Below the pieces are notes generated by a model, which saw only the letters and a program-made list of their open reading frames with translations, was not told the DNA's origin and did not search any database. Both the position numbers and the translations under genes were made by a program. Shown one piece after another: positions 1 to 5,128 of a DNA stretch of 7,044 nt. The first letter of the stretch is position 1. Each line of letters starts with the position of its first letter. The DNA comes from Thiotrichaceae bacterium (lineage in GTDB: Bacteria > Pseudomonadota > Gammaproteobacteria > Thiotrichales > Thiotrichaceae): assembly GCA_024762625.1 (NCBI GenBank), contig JANTHA010000110.1, positions 1 through 7,044 on the forward strand, written 5' to 3'.

Positions 1-95
1 TTTGAGCGAGGTACGAGCGAGTTCGAAAGACCCCACAGATTTTGAGTAGCGCAGGGAACCGCTTGCGGCTTGTTTGCAGGGCCGGCTTTCTTTTG

Positions 96-129
96 GGCAC
101 TTTTCTGTAGCTGTTGACAGAAAAGTGCC
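96..129. repeat. Perfect 12-13 bp inverted repeat (hairpin)
   Basis: The arm GGCACTTTTCTG (96-107) is exactly complementary to CAGAAAAGTGCC (118-129). One further T-A pair (108/117) closes an 8-nt loop, giving a 13-bp perfect stem. There is no T-run immediately after it on either strand, so it is not a classical intrinsic terminator. It could be the core of a dispersed intergenic repeat, a protein-binding palindrome, or RNA structure. Confidence 0.7.
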
Positions 130-180
130 TCGTAGCCTTGCACAGATGCTTATCAGTAAGCTAGTCTATATAGGCTACGA
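130..180. repeat. Nested inverted repeats, 9-bp outer and 5-bp inner stems
   Basis: TCGTAGCCT (130-138) pairs perfectly with AGGCTACGA (172-180). Inside it, GCTTA (148-152) pairs with TAAGC (157-161) around a TCAG tetraloop. The element begins directly after the 96-129 hairpin with no gap, which suggests one composite structured unit. Function unknown. Confidence 0.6.
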
Positions 181-193
181 AACCTACTGATAA
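150..193. repeat. Overlapping 9-bp inverted repeat, alternative pairing
   Basis: TTATCAGTA (150-158) is the exact reverse complement of TACTGATAA (185-193). This pairing excludes both the inner and the outer stem of the 130-180 structure, so the segment can fold two ways. Mutually exclusive pairing is what a switch or attenuator would show, but it may also be a by-product of a repeat-rich element. There is no gene on the plus strand just downstream for it to control. Confidence 0.5.
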
Positions 194-250
194 AGTTAAC
201 GGGAGAGCAGTGATTACAAAGACATAGAGCTACTGCTACAGCTTTCTAAA

Positions 251-285
251 GGCATTGTTGTACTCGTCCAATACCTGACAATGCC
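251..285 (-). terminator. Hairpin downstream of the trpD2-like gene, possible weak terminator
   Basis: GGCATTGT (251-258) pairs with ACAATGCC (278-285), extendable by two G-T wobble pairs, with a loop of about 15 nt. Read on the minus strand it lies about 68 nt beyond the stop codon of the minus-strand gene and is followed by only three Ts. It is therefore at best a weak intrinsic terminator, and may simply belong to the hairpin cluster. Confidence 0.3.
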
Positions 286-352
286 GGAACTAAAGTGTGA
301 AAAGATTGCATCGCATCAATACCAATCGTCCGATTAACCGTGCATCAAGTAT

Positions 353-1372
353 TCAAAGGCTGGTTTTATCGCGTTGTTCCCACCAGCGTGTGGCGAGTTC
401 CAGGGCGTCTTTGTGGCTATCGGCTTTTCCCATGGTATAGAGAGTAATTGCGGTTGTGCCTGTTATTGCGCCGACGCCGTATTCGTCATCTTGTTCACCG
501 CGCCATACGCTGGCCAGTTTTGCAGGGTCGAGGTTTTTGTCCTTGACATGTCTTTTGCTGAAAAGCGTCTCCCATTCTTCTTCGAATGCCTGGTGGTTCC
601 TGATTGAGCGGACGAGGTTTGGCATGTCGGGGTTCCATTCCGTTTCGCCGCCATCTCCTTTTATAACCGCCATGTTGGGCTGCTTGAGTAATAAAGAGCC
701 TTCCTGATGCGTATCCCGGTAGCCAGGGTGATGTATGCCCTGCATTGAGCAATTGGCGTGGCAAGGGTTAATCAGACGGGTGAAGGTGTTTACCGGCGAA
801 CGTAAACCCAAGATCCATTTTAAATCCATGATGCGCGCGAGTTCGGGCAGAAATTGATGCAAAGGTAGATAGGCGAAGTTATTTGAGCGGATGTGTTGCG
901 CCGCTTCTTCAAATGAATTGGCAATCGGGATATTTAGCAGTTTAAGCACATCGTCGGTGTAAATCCGGTTGGAGGTGTGCCCGCCTTCGCCGTGCATCAA
1001 GACGGAAACGCCGTTCTCCGCCATTAGCCAGGTGCTTAGAATAAACCAGGGCAAGCGTCTTGCTTTACCTGCATAGCTTGACCAGTCCAGATCAATGCGC
1101 GGCATGTCATCGGGAATGTGTAATACATCACGCGTGGCGTCAACAAAACCGGCCAGTTCTTCGCCGCTTTCTTCCTGATAGCGCATGAGCATCATGAAAG
1201 CGCCGAGCTGTTCCGGTTCTACCTCTGATTTTAAAATCATCGTCATTGCGCTTTTGGCTTCATCACGGGTGAGATTTCGAGAGCCGGTTTTACCTTTGCC
1301 AAGTAGACGGACATATTGTGCAAAAGGGTGTTCTGTGCGCGGTTCGACCGGGCTTGTGTCGGGTTTGTTCAT
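353..1372 (-). CDS. TrpD2/YbiB-like protein (anthranilate phosphoribosyltransferase-fold family)
   Basis: The 339-residue product belongs to the glycosyltransferase family 3 group that includes TrpD, and most resembles E. coli YbiB (TrpD2). An N-terminal helical domain (residues about 16-85) precedes the larger domain. The PRPP-binding GTGGD motif of true TrpD is absent. At that place the protein has SSYAGKARRLPWF (98-110), which matches the YbiB version (SYNGARKQANL). Further family landmarks are MHGEGGHTSNR (126-136), LGLRSPVNTFTRLINP (188-203) and VIKGDGGE (236-243). E. coli YbiB binds nucleic acids and has no known phosphoribosyltransferase activity, so tryptophan synthesis is unlikely here; no trp genes are nearby. 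The ATG at 1372 is preceded on the minus strand by TAGGCGACGC, a modest Shine-Dalgarno. No LexA box was seen upstream. The gene is divergent from the spondin genes. Family assignment is secure; function is inferred. Confidence 0.88.
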   Translation of the reverse strand: MNKPDTSPVEPRTEHPFAQYVRLLGKGKTGSRNLTRDEAKSAMTMILKSEVEPEQLGAFMMLMRYQEESGEELAGFVDATRDVLHIPDDMPRIDLDWSSYAGKARRLPWFILSTWLMAENGVSVLMHGEGGHTSNRIYTDDVLKLLNIPIANSFEEAAQHIRSNNFAYLPLHQFLPELARIMDLKWILGLRSPVNTFTRLINPCHANCSMQGIHHPGYRDTHQEGSLLLKQPNMAVIKGDGGETEWNPDMPNLVRSIRNHQAFEEEWETLFSKRHVKDKNLDPAKLASVWRGEQDDEYGVGAITGTTAITLYTMGKADSHKDALELATRWWEQRDKTSL

Positions 1373-1650
1373 GCGTCGCCTATCACGATTTGTTGATTGA
1401 GTTTGCTATTTTAGGCGTGTTTTTTTGTGAATGATAACGCCTGTTTTTTTGTTGTGGTTTTGGCGGATTGACTATCTGGTAGTTTATAAAAAGTTTATAG
1501 ATTATTGAAATGGACGTGACACTTTACGTGGCTATTTTCAATAGACTCTTTCCATCGGCGGCTTGATCACGACCTGACTATTACTAACTGTACAAGCCAT
1601 GCCATTAAGCCAGGCTATTAACCCAGGCCATAAACCAAAGAGGAAAGAGC
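1373..1650. promoter_or_regulatory. Divergent intergenic region with candidate operator
   Basis: This gap must carry promoters for both the minus-strand trpD2-like gene and the plus-strand spondin gene. A TTGACT at 1468-1473 resembles a -35 box, but the AT-rich TTTATA at 1494-1499 lies 20 bp away, too far for a standard sigma-70 promoter. An imperfect palindrome, ACGTGA/TTACGT (1514-1529), may be an operator. Two CCAGGC hexamers (1610-1615 and 1623-1628) flank TATTAAC about 40 nt before the spondin start. None of these can be called with confidence. Confidence 0.35.
1413..1450 (+). terminator. Terminator-like hairpin with T-run in the divergent gap
   Basis: AGGCGT (1413-1418) pairs with ACGCCT (1437-1442), followed by G and seven Ts (1444-1450). 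The stem is only 6 bp and the loop 18 nt, so it is weak. On the plus strand it lies just beyond the start of the divergent minus-strand gene, where it could stop antisense transcription. It may equally be chance in AT-rich promoter DNA. Confidence 0.3.
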
Positions 1651-2394
1651 ATGAAACCTGTAACACACTTATCCATAATCAATCGACTGGGCATGGCGTT
1701 GGCGCTATCGGCGCTATCGGCGCTAAGCGCTTCGGCGTATGCGCAGAAAGTGACGGTGACAGTCCAGAACCTGACCCACGGCTCGCATTTTACCCCGTTG
1801 CTGGTGGCGGCGCATGACGGCGATACGCATCTATTTAAAGCCGGTGAAAGCGCCTCAAGCGCATTACAGGCGATGGCGGAAGGCGGAGACATCAGCGCTC
1901 TGGTTAATGATTTAAGCGCCTCGAATGCGTCGATTGAAAGCAATCCGGCGGGCGGCTTGCTTGCGCCGGGGCATAGTACGACGACGGCTGTGATCAATAC
2001 CGATGGAACAGACAATCACTATTTGTCGCTGGTTGCGATGATTCTGCCCAGCAATGATGGCTTTGTCGGCGTAAATAGCTGGTCGATTCCAGGCGCGCCG
2101 GGGACTTATACGATGCCGGTGCTGGCTTATGATGCTGGCACTGAAGCCAATAATGAGTTACTTGGCGCAGCCAATGCGGGCGCGCCAGGCGTTGCAGGCG
2201 TTCCCGGCGCGCCAAGCGGTAGCGCCGGAACGGGCGGAAGCGGCGCAGCGGGCGCTGATAGCAACCAGACGGTGCATGTGCATCGCGGCGTGCTGGGCGA
2301 TACCAATCCAAACGGTGGCCCAAGCGATCTGGATAGCCGCGTGCATCGCTGGTTGAATCCGGTTGCGCGGGTTGTAGTCAAGGTCGAGCAATAG
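1651..2394 (+). CDS. Secreted spondin-domain protein with collagen-like insert
   Basis: The 247-residue product has a Sec signal peptide (positive N-terminus, hydrophobic 13-28, predicted cleavage after AYA at 31) and then a bacterial spondin N-type domain. Landmarks are VTVQNLTHGSHFTPLLVAAH near the mature start, MAEGG, the hallmark DAGTEANNE (161-169), and a C-terminal VHRWLNPVARVVVKVE. Eukaryotic spondin domains are extracellular and can bind calcium; the role of bacterial members is not established. Residues 177-203 form a Gly/Ala/Pro/Ser-rich segment in the loop after DAGTEAN, including four Gly-X-Y triplets, which the neighbouring paralogue lacks. The ATG at 1651 has a good AGAGGA ribosome binding site at 1639-1644. 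The next gene starts 10 bp after the stop, so the two are almost certainly co-transcribed. The product probably acts in the periplasm or outside the cell. Confidence 0.87.
   Translation: MKPVTHLSIINRLGMALALSALSALSASAYAQKVTVTVQNLTHGSHFTPLLVAAHDGDTHLFKAGESASSALQAMAEGGDISALVNDLSASNASIESNPAGGLLAPGHSTTTAVINTDGTDNHYLSLVAMILPSNDGFVGVNSWSIPGAPGTYTMPVLAYDAGTEANNELLGAANAGAPGVAGVPGAPSGSAGTGGSGAAGADSNQTVHVHRGVLGDTNPNGGPSDLDSRVHRWLNPVARVVVKVEQ
1702..1728 (+). repeat. 9-bp tandem repeat inside the signal peptide
   Basis: GCGCTATCG occurs twice in tandem (1702-1710, 1711-1719), followed by a degenerate third copy GCGCTAAGC (1720-1728). It encodes the repeated Ala-Leu-Ser triplet of the signal-peptide core. 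Because the unit is a multiple of three, gain or loss of copies would lengthen or shorten the hydrophobic core without shifting the frame. Confidence 0.75.
2179..2259 (+). repeat. Collagen-like Gly-X-Y and Gly-rich coding segment
   Basis: Codons 177-188 read GAP GVA GVP GAP, four consecutive Gly-X-Y triplets, and the next 15 codons stay Gly/Ala/Ser rich (SGS AGT GGS GAA GAD). At the DNA level GGCGCGCCA recurs at 2179-2187 and 2206-2214, pointing to growth by local duplication. The segment is too short to form a stable collagen triple helix by itself and may be a flexible surface loop. Confidence 0.65.
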
Positions 2395-2404
2395 GGAGAT
2401 GATC

Positions 2405-3109
2405 ATGAAACAGTTAAACTTGAAATTTGCCTTACCTGTGTTACTGACATCTGCGTTTATTGTCGCGGGTTGTGGCGGCTCAAGTAGCACGCCGACGAAT
2501 AAATCGTACCGCGTAACGCTGAGTAATGTGACAGCCAATCAGCCCTTGTCGCCCGCTGCCGTGATTATTCATAAGGCAGGGTATCAGGCGTGGCGCGCTG
2601 GCAAGGCCGCGAGCGTGTCACTTGAGAAGCTCGCGGAAGGCGGCAGTAATCAGGCGCTTCTGGATGAGGCGAATAATAATGCCGATGTTATCGTGACTGG
2701 CGGCGGCGACGCTGTGATTCCTCCAGGCGGAAGTCAGAGTGTGGCCTTGAAAACCGCTGAAAAGAATGATTTGAATGTCACTGTGGCGGCCATGCTGGTC
2801 AATACCAATGACGCCTTTACCGGTGTTTCAACAGACAAAATAGGGAGTCTGCAAAAAGGCGAGAGCATTCAGATATTTGCGCCGGTATGGGATGCCGGGA
2901 CAGAAGCCAATAGTGAAGCGGCGGGTAGTTTGCCAGGCCCAGTCGATGGCGGCGAAGGCTTTAACGCCGAGCGTTCGAATGATGTCAATTTTGTGGCGAT
3001 TCACCAAGGCGTGGTGACGCATGCGGATGGTTTGGCGACCTCGGTGCTGGGCGAGTCGCACCGTTTTAATAATCCGGGCGCTTTTTTAAAAATAGAGCGG
3101 GTTGAATGA
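2405..3109 (+). CDS. Spondin-domain lipoprotein
   Basis: This is a paralogue of the preceding gene, 234 residues from the chosen start. The N-terminus is a lipoprotein signal with lipobox VAGC (Cys23). Gly at +2 predicts sorting to the outer membrane, and GGSSSTPT forms a short tether. The spondin domain follows: YRVTLSNVTANQPLSPA, LAEGG, DAGTEANSE (163-171) and a C-terminal HRFNNPGAFLKIERVE. An ATG at 2399 is also in frame. However, the ribosome binding site AGGGAG (2393-2398, overlapping the upstream stop) touches that ATG, while it sits 6 nt from the ATG at 2405, so 2405 is preferred. The loop after DAGTEAN is short (GSLPGPVDGGEGF), unlike the Gly-rich insert of its neighbour. Tandem secreted plus membrane-anchored spondin proteins suggest a shared, still unknown, cell-envelope role. 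Confidence 0.86.
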   Translation: MKQLNLKFALPVLLTSAFIVAGCGGSSSTPTNKSYRVTLSNVTANQPLSPAAVIIHKAGYQAWRAGKAASVSLEKLAEGGSNQALLDEANNNADVIVTGGGDAVIPPGGSQSVALKTAEKNDLNVTVAAMLVNTNDAFTGVSTDKIGSLQKGESIQIFAPVWDAGTEANSEAAGSLPGPVDGGEGFNAERSNDVNFVAIHQGVVTHADGLATSVLGESHRFNNPGAFLKIERVE

Positions 3110-3111
3110 TC

Positions 3112-3174
3112 TGACTGGACCGCGCCCAGGCATTGATTGCCCCCGGAATTCTGTACGGGTTCTGGGGTCAGTCA
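3112..3174. repeat. Imperfect long palindrome between spondin and msrP genes
   Basis: TGACT (3112-3116) pairs with AGTCA (3170-3174). After a one-base bulge, GAC (3118-3120) pairs with GTC (3167-3169), and CCCAG (3125-3129) pairs with CTGGG (3162-3166). A small inner hairpin CCCG/CGGG (3142-3145, 3156-3159) sits in the loop. The structure starts two bases after the spondin lipoprotein stop. No T-run follows, so it is not a standard intrinsic terminator. Its layout recalls REP-type intergenic palindromes; it could also protect the 3' end of the spondin transcript. Confidence 0.5.
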
Positions 3175-3219
3175 TCTATCAATGTTATATTGGGCTTTGT
3201 TCCACAGTTCCAACAGGCT

Positions 3220-3243
3220 GCCAGGCTATAAAACGCGCCAGGC
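3220..3243 (+). promoter_or_regulatory. Candidate -10/operator region of msrP
   Basis: TATAAA (3227-3232) could be a -10 box, about 39 nt before the msrP ATG, but no good -35 lies 16-18 bp upstream. It is flanked by CCAGGC at 3221-3226 and 3238-3243, a pattern also present before the first spondin gene. A direct repeat, GTTCCACA followed by GTTCCAAC (3199-3214), lies just upstream and might be an activator site. All are weak. Confidence 0.3.
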
Positions 3244-3270
3244 GGCGCACAGAATGAGAAACAGGCAATC

Positions 3271-4206
3271 ATGTTAATACGAAACAACAGCGAAATTAAG
3301 GAAAACCAGGTAACCGATTATCAGGATTACCAGAAGCGCCGCGAGTTTATCAAGACGGCGGCGGGTCTGGGACTGGCGGCATTGAGTGGTTCCTTGATTC
3401 AGCCAGCGTCGGCGAAGATACTGAAAAGTCCGTATTCGACCAGCGAAAAGCTGACCGACTACGAGGATATTACCAGTTACAACAATTTTTATGAGTTTGG
3501 AACCAGTAAATCCGATCCGAAACGTTATGCGAAGGCCATGAAAACCTCGCCCTGGACGGTCAGCGTGGAAGGGCATTGTGAAAAGCCCGGAAAATATAAT
3601 CTGGAGGATTTGCTTAAGCCGCTTACGGTGGAAGAGCGCATCTACCGTTTCCGCTGCGTCGAAGGCTGGTCAATGGTGATTCCCTGGCTGGGCGTTCCGC
3701 TGGCCGACGTGATCAAACGCATGAAGCCGACTTCCAGAGCGAAATTTGTTTATTTTGAAACTCTGGCGGATCCGAAACAAATGCGCGCCATCAAGCATCA
3801 AATACTGGACTGGCCCTATGTGGAAGGCTTGCGCATGGATGAGGCGCTGCATCCGCTGACCATCCTGGCGACCGGTCTTTATGGCAAAGACCTGCTAAAC
3901 CAGAATGGCGCGCCGTTGCGGCTGGTTGTTCCGTGGAAATACGGATTTAAAAGCATCAAAAGCATCGTTAAAATCCGCTTTGTTGAATCGCAGCCGATGA
4001 ATACCTGGCGGAAATCAAGCCAGGATGAATATGGTTTTTACGCGAATGTGAATCCGGATGTGCCGCATCCGCGCTGGAGCCAGCGCAGGGAGCGCGTCAT
4101 CGGTAGCGGTTTTTTTTCCAGAAAGAAAAAGACACGGCTGTTTAATGGTTATGAAGATCAGGTGGCGTCGCTGTATTCCGGCATGGATCTTGGCAAAAAC
4201 TTTTAA
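3271..4206 (+). CDS. msrP: Protein-methionine-sulfoxide reductase catalytic subunit MsrP (YedY)
   Basis: This molybdopterin enzyme reduces methionine sulfoxide in periplasmic proteins, taking electrons from the quinone pool through MsrQ. The 311-residue precursor has a Tat signal, KRREFIK with twin Arg at 23-24 followed by a hydrophobic stretch, as expected for an enzyme exported folded with its cofactor. Family motifs in order: YNNFYEFG, EERIYRFRCVEGWSMVIPWLG (Cys129 is the predicted molybdenum ligand), YVEGLRMDEALHPLT, NGAPLRLVVPWKYGFKSIKSI, DEYGFYANVNPDVPHPRWSQ, and a C-terminal LFNGYEDQVASLYSGMDLGKNF. These align end to end with the E. coli protein at near-standard length. The ATG at 3271 has an ACAGG at 3260-3264. 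msrQ starts 48 bp downstream, forming the usual msrPQ pair. No two-component system such as the E. coli MsrRS (YedVW) genes is adjacent. Confidence 0.96.
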   Translation: MLIRNNSEIKENQVTDYQDYQKRREFIKTAAGLGLAALSGSLIQPASAKILKSPYSTSEKLTDYEDITSYNNFYEFGTSKSDPKRYAKAMKTSPWTVSVEGHCEKPGKYNLEDLLKPLTVEERIYRFRCVEGWSMVIPWLGVPLADVIKRMKPTSRAKFVYFETLADPKQMRAIKHQILDWPYVEGLRMDEALHPLTILATGLYGKDLLNQNGAPLRLVVPWKYGFKSIKSIVKIRFVESQPMNTWRKSSQDEYGFYANVNPDVPHPRWSQRRERVIGSGFFSRKKKTRLFNGYEDQVASLYSGMDLGKNF

Positions 4207-4254
4207 GACAAAAAAAACAGATACAAAACAGGCGTAAAAACGGACGCAAAACGT

Positions 4255-4923
4255 ATGCAGGCAAGTACATTTTCTCAAACGCGGAAGAAAAACACAGTGT
4301 CGAAGAGGGCGGGCGCTAAGCAACTGAAAACGGGCGAGTTTTATTTCCGTATTGTTTTCAAGCCGTTGTTGTTTATTCTGTTATTGGCGCCGGCTTTATG
4401 GCTGGCGTGGGGAGCCTATCAGGATTCGTTGGGAGCCAATCCGGTCGAAGCGGTAATTCGCGGCATGGGCGACTGGGGTTTGCGGATTCTGTTGCTGACG
4501 CTTCTGATTTCTCCTCTGAAACGCTTGCTTGACTGGCCGCGTTTATTGCGTTTGCGCCGCATGTTGGGATTGTTCGCCTATTTTTATGTGGCGCTTCATT
4601 TACTTGCCTATGTATGGCTTGATCAGTATTTCGACTGGAATGAAATCTGGCTGGATGTTGTGGAGCGTCCCTTCATAACTGTCGGCGTATTGGCCTTTGT
4701 GCTGTTAACGCCGCTTGCGCTTACCTCTACCAAAGGCATGATGCGTCGTCTCGGTAAGCGCTGGAAGCGCCTGCATCGCCTGGTGTATCCGATCAGTATT
4801 CTGGCCGTCCTGCATTTCTGGTGGATGGTGAAACTGGATATAAGCGAGCCGCTTGTTTACTCGATATTACTTGCGCTGTTGCTGGGTGAACGGCTCTATA
4901 GAAATGTCGTTCGCCAGGGTTGA
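4255..4923 (+). CDS. msrQ: Heme-binding membrane subunit MsrQ (YedZ)
   Basis: MsrQ is the inner-membrane b-type cytochrome that passes electrons from the quinone pool or respiratory chain to MsrP. The 222-residue product has several transmembrane helices, starting with FKPLLFILLLAPALWLAWGA. It contains the family sequences SLGANPVEAV, LLLTLLISPLKRLL, LRRMLGLFAYFYVALHLLAY, LALTSTKGMMRRLGKRWKRLHRL and ILAVLHFWW. His115, His174 and His187 correspond in position to the conserved heme-ligand histidines of E. coli MsrQ. The ATG at 4255 lacks a good ribosome binding site. A GTG at 4297 has GGAAG 9 nt upstream and would give 208 residues, nearer the usual family length (about 211 in E. coli), so the true start may be 4297. 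The gene follows msrP by 48 bp in the same direction and is probably co-transcribed. Confidence 0.94.
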   Translation: MQASTFSQTRKKNTVSKRAGAKQLKTGEFYFRIVFKPLLFILLLAPALWLAWGAYQDSLGANPVEAVIRGMGDWGLRILLLTLLISPLKRLLDWPRLLRLRRMLGLFAYFYVALHLLAYVWLDQYFDWNEIWLDVVERPFITVGVLAFVLLTPLALTSTKGMMRRLGKRWKRLHRLVYPISILAVLHFWWMVKLDISEPLVYSILLALLLGERLYRNVVRQG

Positions 4924-5041
4924 ATGGGTTAATTAGATGTGGACAGGAGTTAACAAGGCGTTGATGAAAGACTTCCTGAAGACCTTTTGTCAGATAAGCG
5001 CTCGATTTTGATGCAATTCGTCGCGTCAACATAGACAAAAA

Positions 5042-5065
5042 AACCGATTCGGTTAATAATTTTTT
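5042..5065 (+). terminator. Weak terminator-like hairpin after msrQ
   Basis: AACCG (5042-5046) pairs with CGGTT (5050-5054) around a 3-nt loop. It is preceded by an A-run and followed, after AATAA, by six Ts (5060-5065). The short stem and displaced T-run make it a weak, possibly bidirectional, terminator for msrPQ. Upstream, TTGATGC (5008-5014) and GCGTCAA (5023-5029) form another imperfect inverted repeat that could be an operator or part of the same 3' end. Confidence 0.35.
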
Positions 5066-5102
5066 CGTAATGAATCATGACATGTGCCCCCAACACAGGT
5101 TG

Positions 5103-5108
5103 TATAAT
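5103..5108 (+). promoter_or_regulatory. Perfect -10 box TATAAT before the lipoprotein gene
   Basis: TATAAT is a perfect sigma-70 -10 hexamer. The bases 17 bp upstream (5080-5085, ACATGT) are a poor -35; ATGACA at 5077-5082 fits better but is 20 bp away. Transcription would start near 5115, so a start codon at 5129 would leave a very short leader that still contains the AAAAGAGAA ribosome binding site. Confidence 0.5.
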
Positions 5109-5128
5109 AAAAATAAAAGAGAATGAAT

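Larger units (their letters stand above)
1..352. other. Gene-free, hairpin-rich intergenic region
   Basis: No open reading frame here has a recognisable product; the longest stretches are short and lack a ribosome binding site. The region holds at least four inverted repeats, listed separately, packed between about 96 and 285. The first 95 bases, read on the minus strand, have the look of the low-complexity repeats often found between genes in gammaproteobacterial genomes, but that is an impression and was not searched. Possible identities are an intergenic repeat family, a decayed mobile element end, or a structured RNA. It lies downstream of the minus-strand gene ending at 353, so part of it may serve as that gene's 3' end. 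Confidence 0.6.

Noticed and set aside
1..195. Possible insertion sequence ends
   Set aside because: The inverted repeats are close hairpins, not terminal repeats around a transposase, and no target-site duplication could be defined.
495..764. Open frames of 60-90 codons on both strands within 374-764
   Set aside because: They lie inside the well-supported TrpD2-like gene, show no family motifs and are rich in unlikely residues; they are shadows of that gene.
1564..1600. TGATC at 1564-1568 as a possible -35 of a RpoE/ChrR-type ECF sigma promoter
   Set aside because: The expected CGTA-type -10 is missing at the right distance.
1605..2015. 136-codon minus-strand frame over the spondin gene
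   Set aside because: It overlaps a spondin gene with a clear signal peptide and ribosome binding site, and has no recognisable domain.
4937..5011. Small frame starting at ATG 4937, 24 codons, after msrQ
   Set aside because: It has no convincing ribosome binding site or recognisable sequence.
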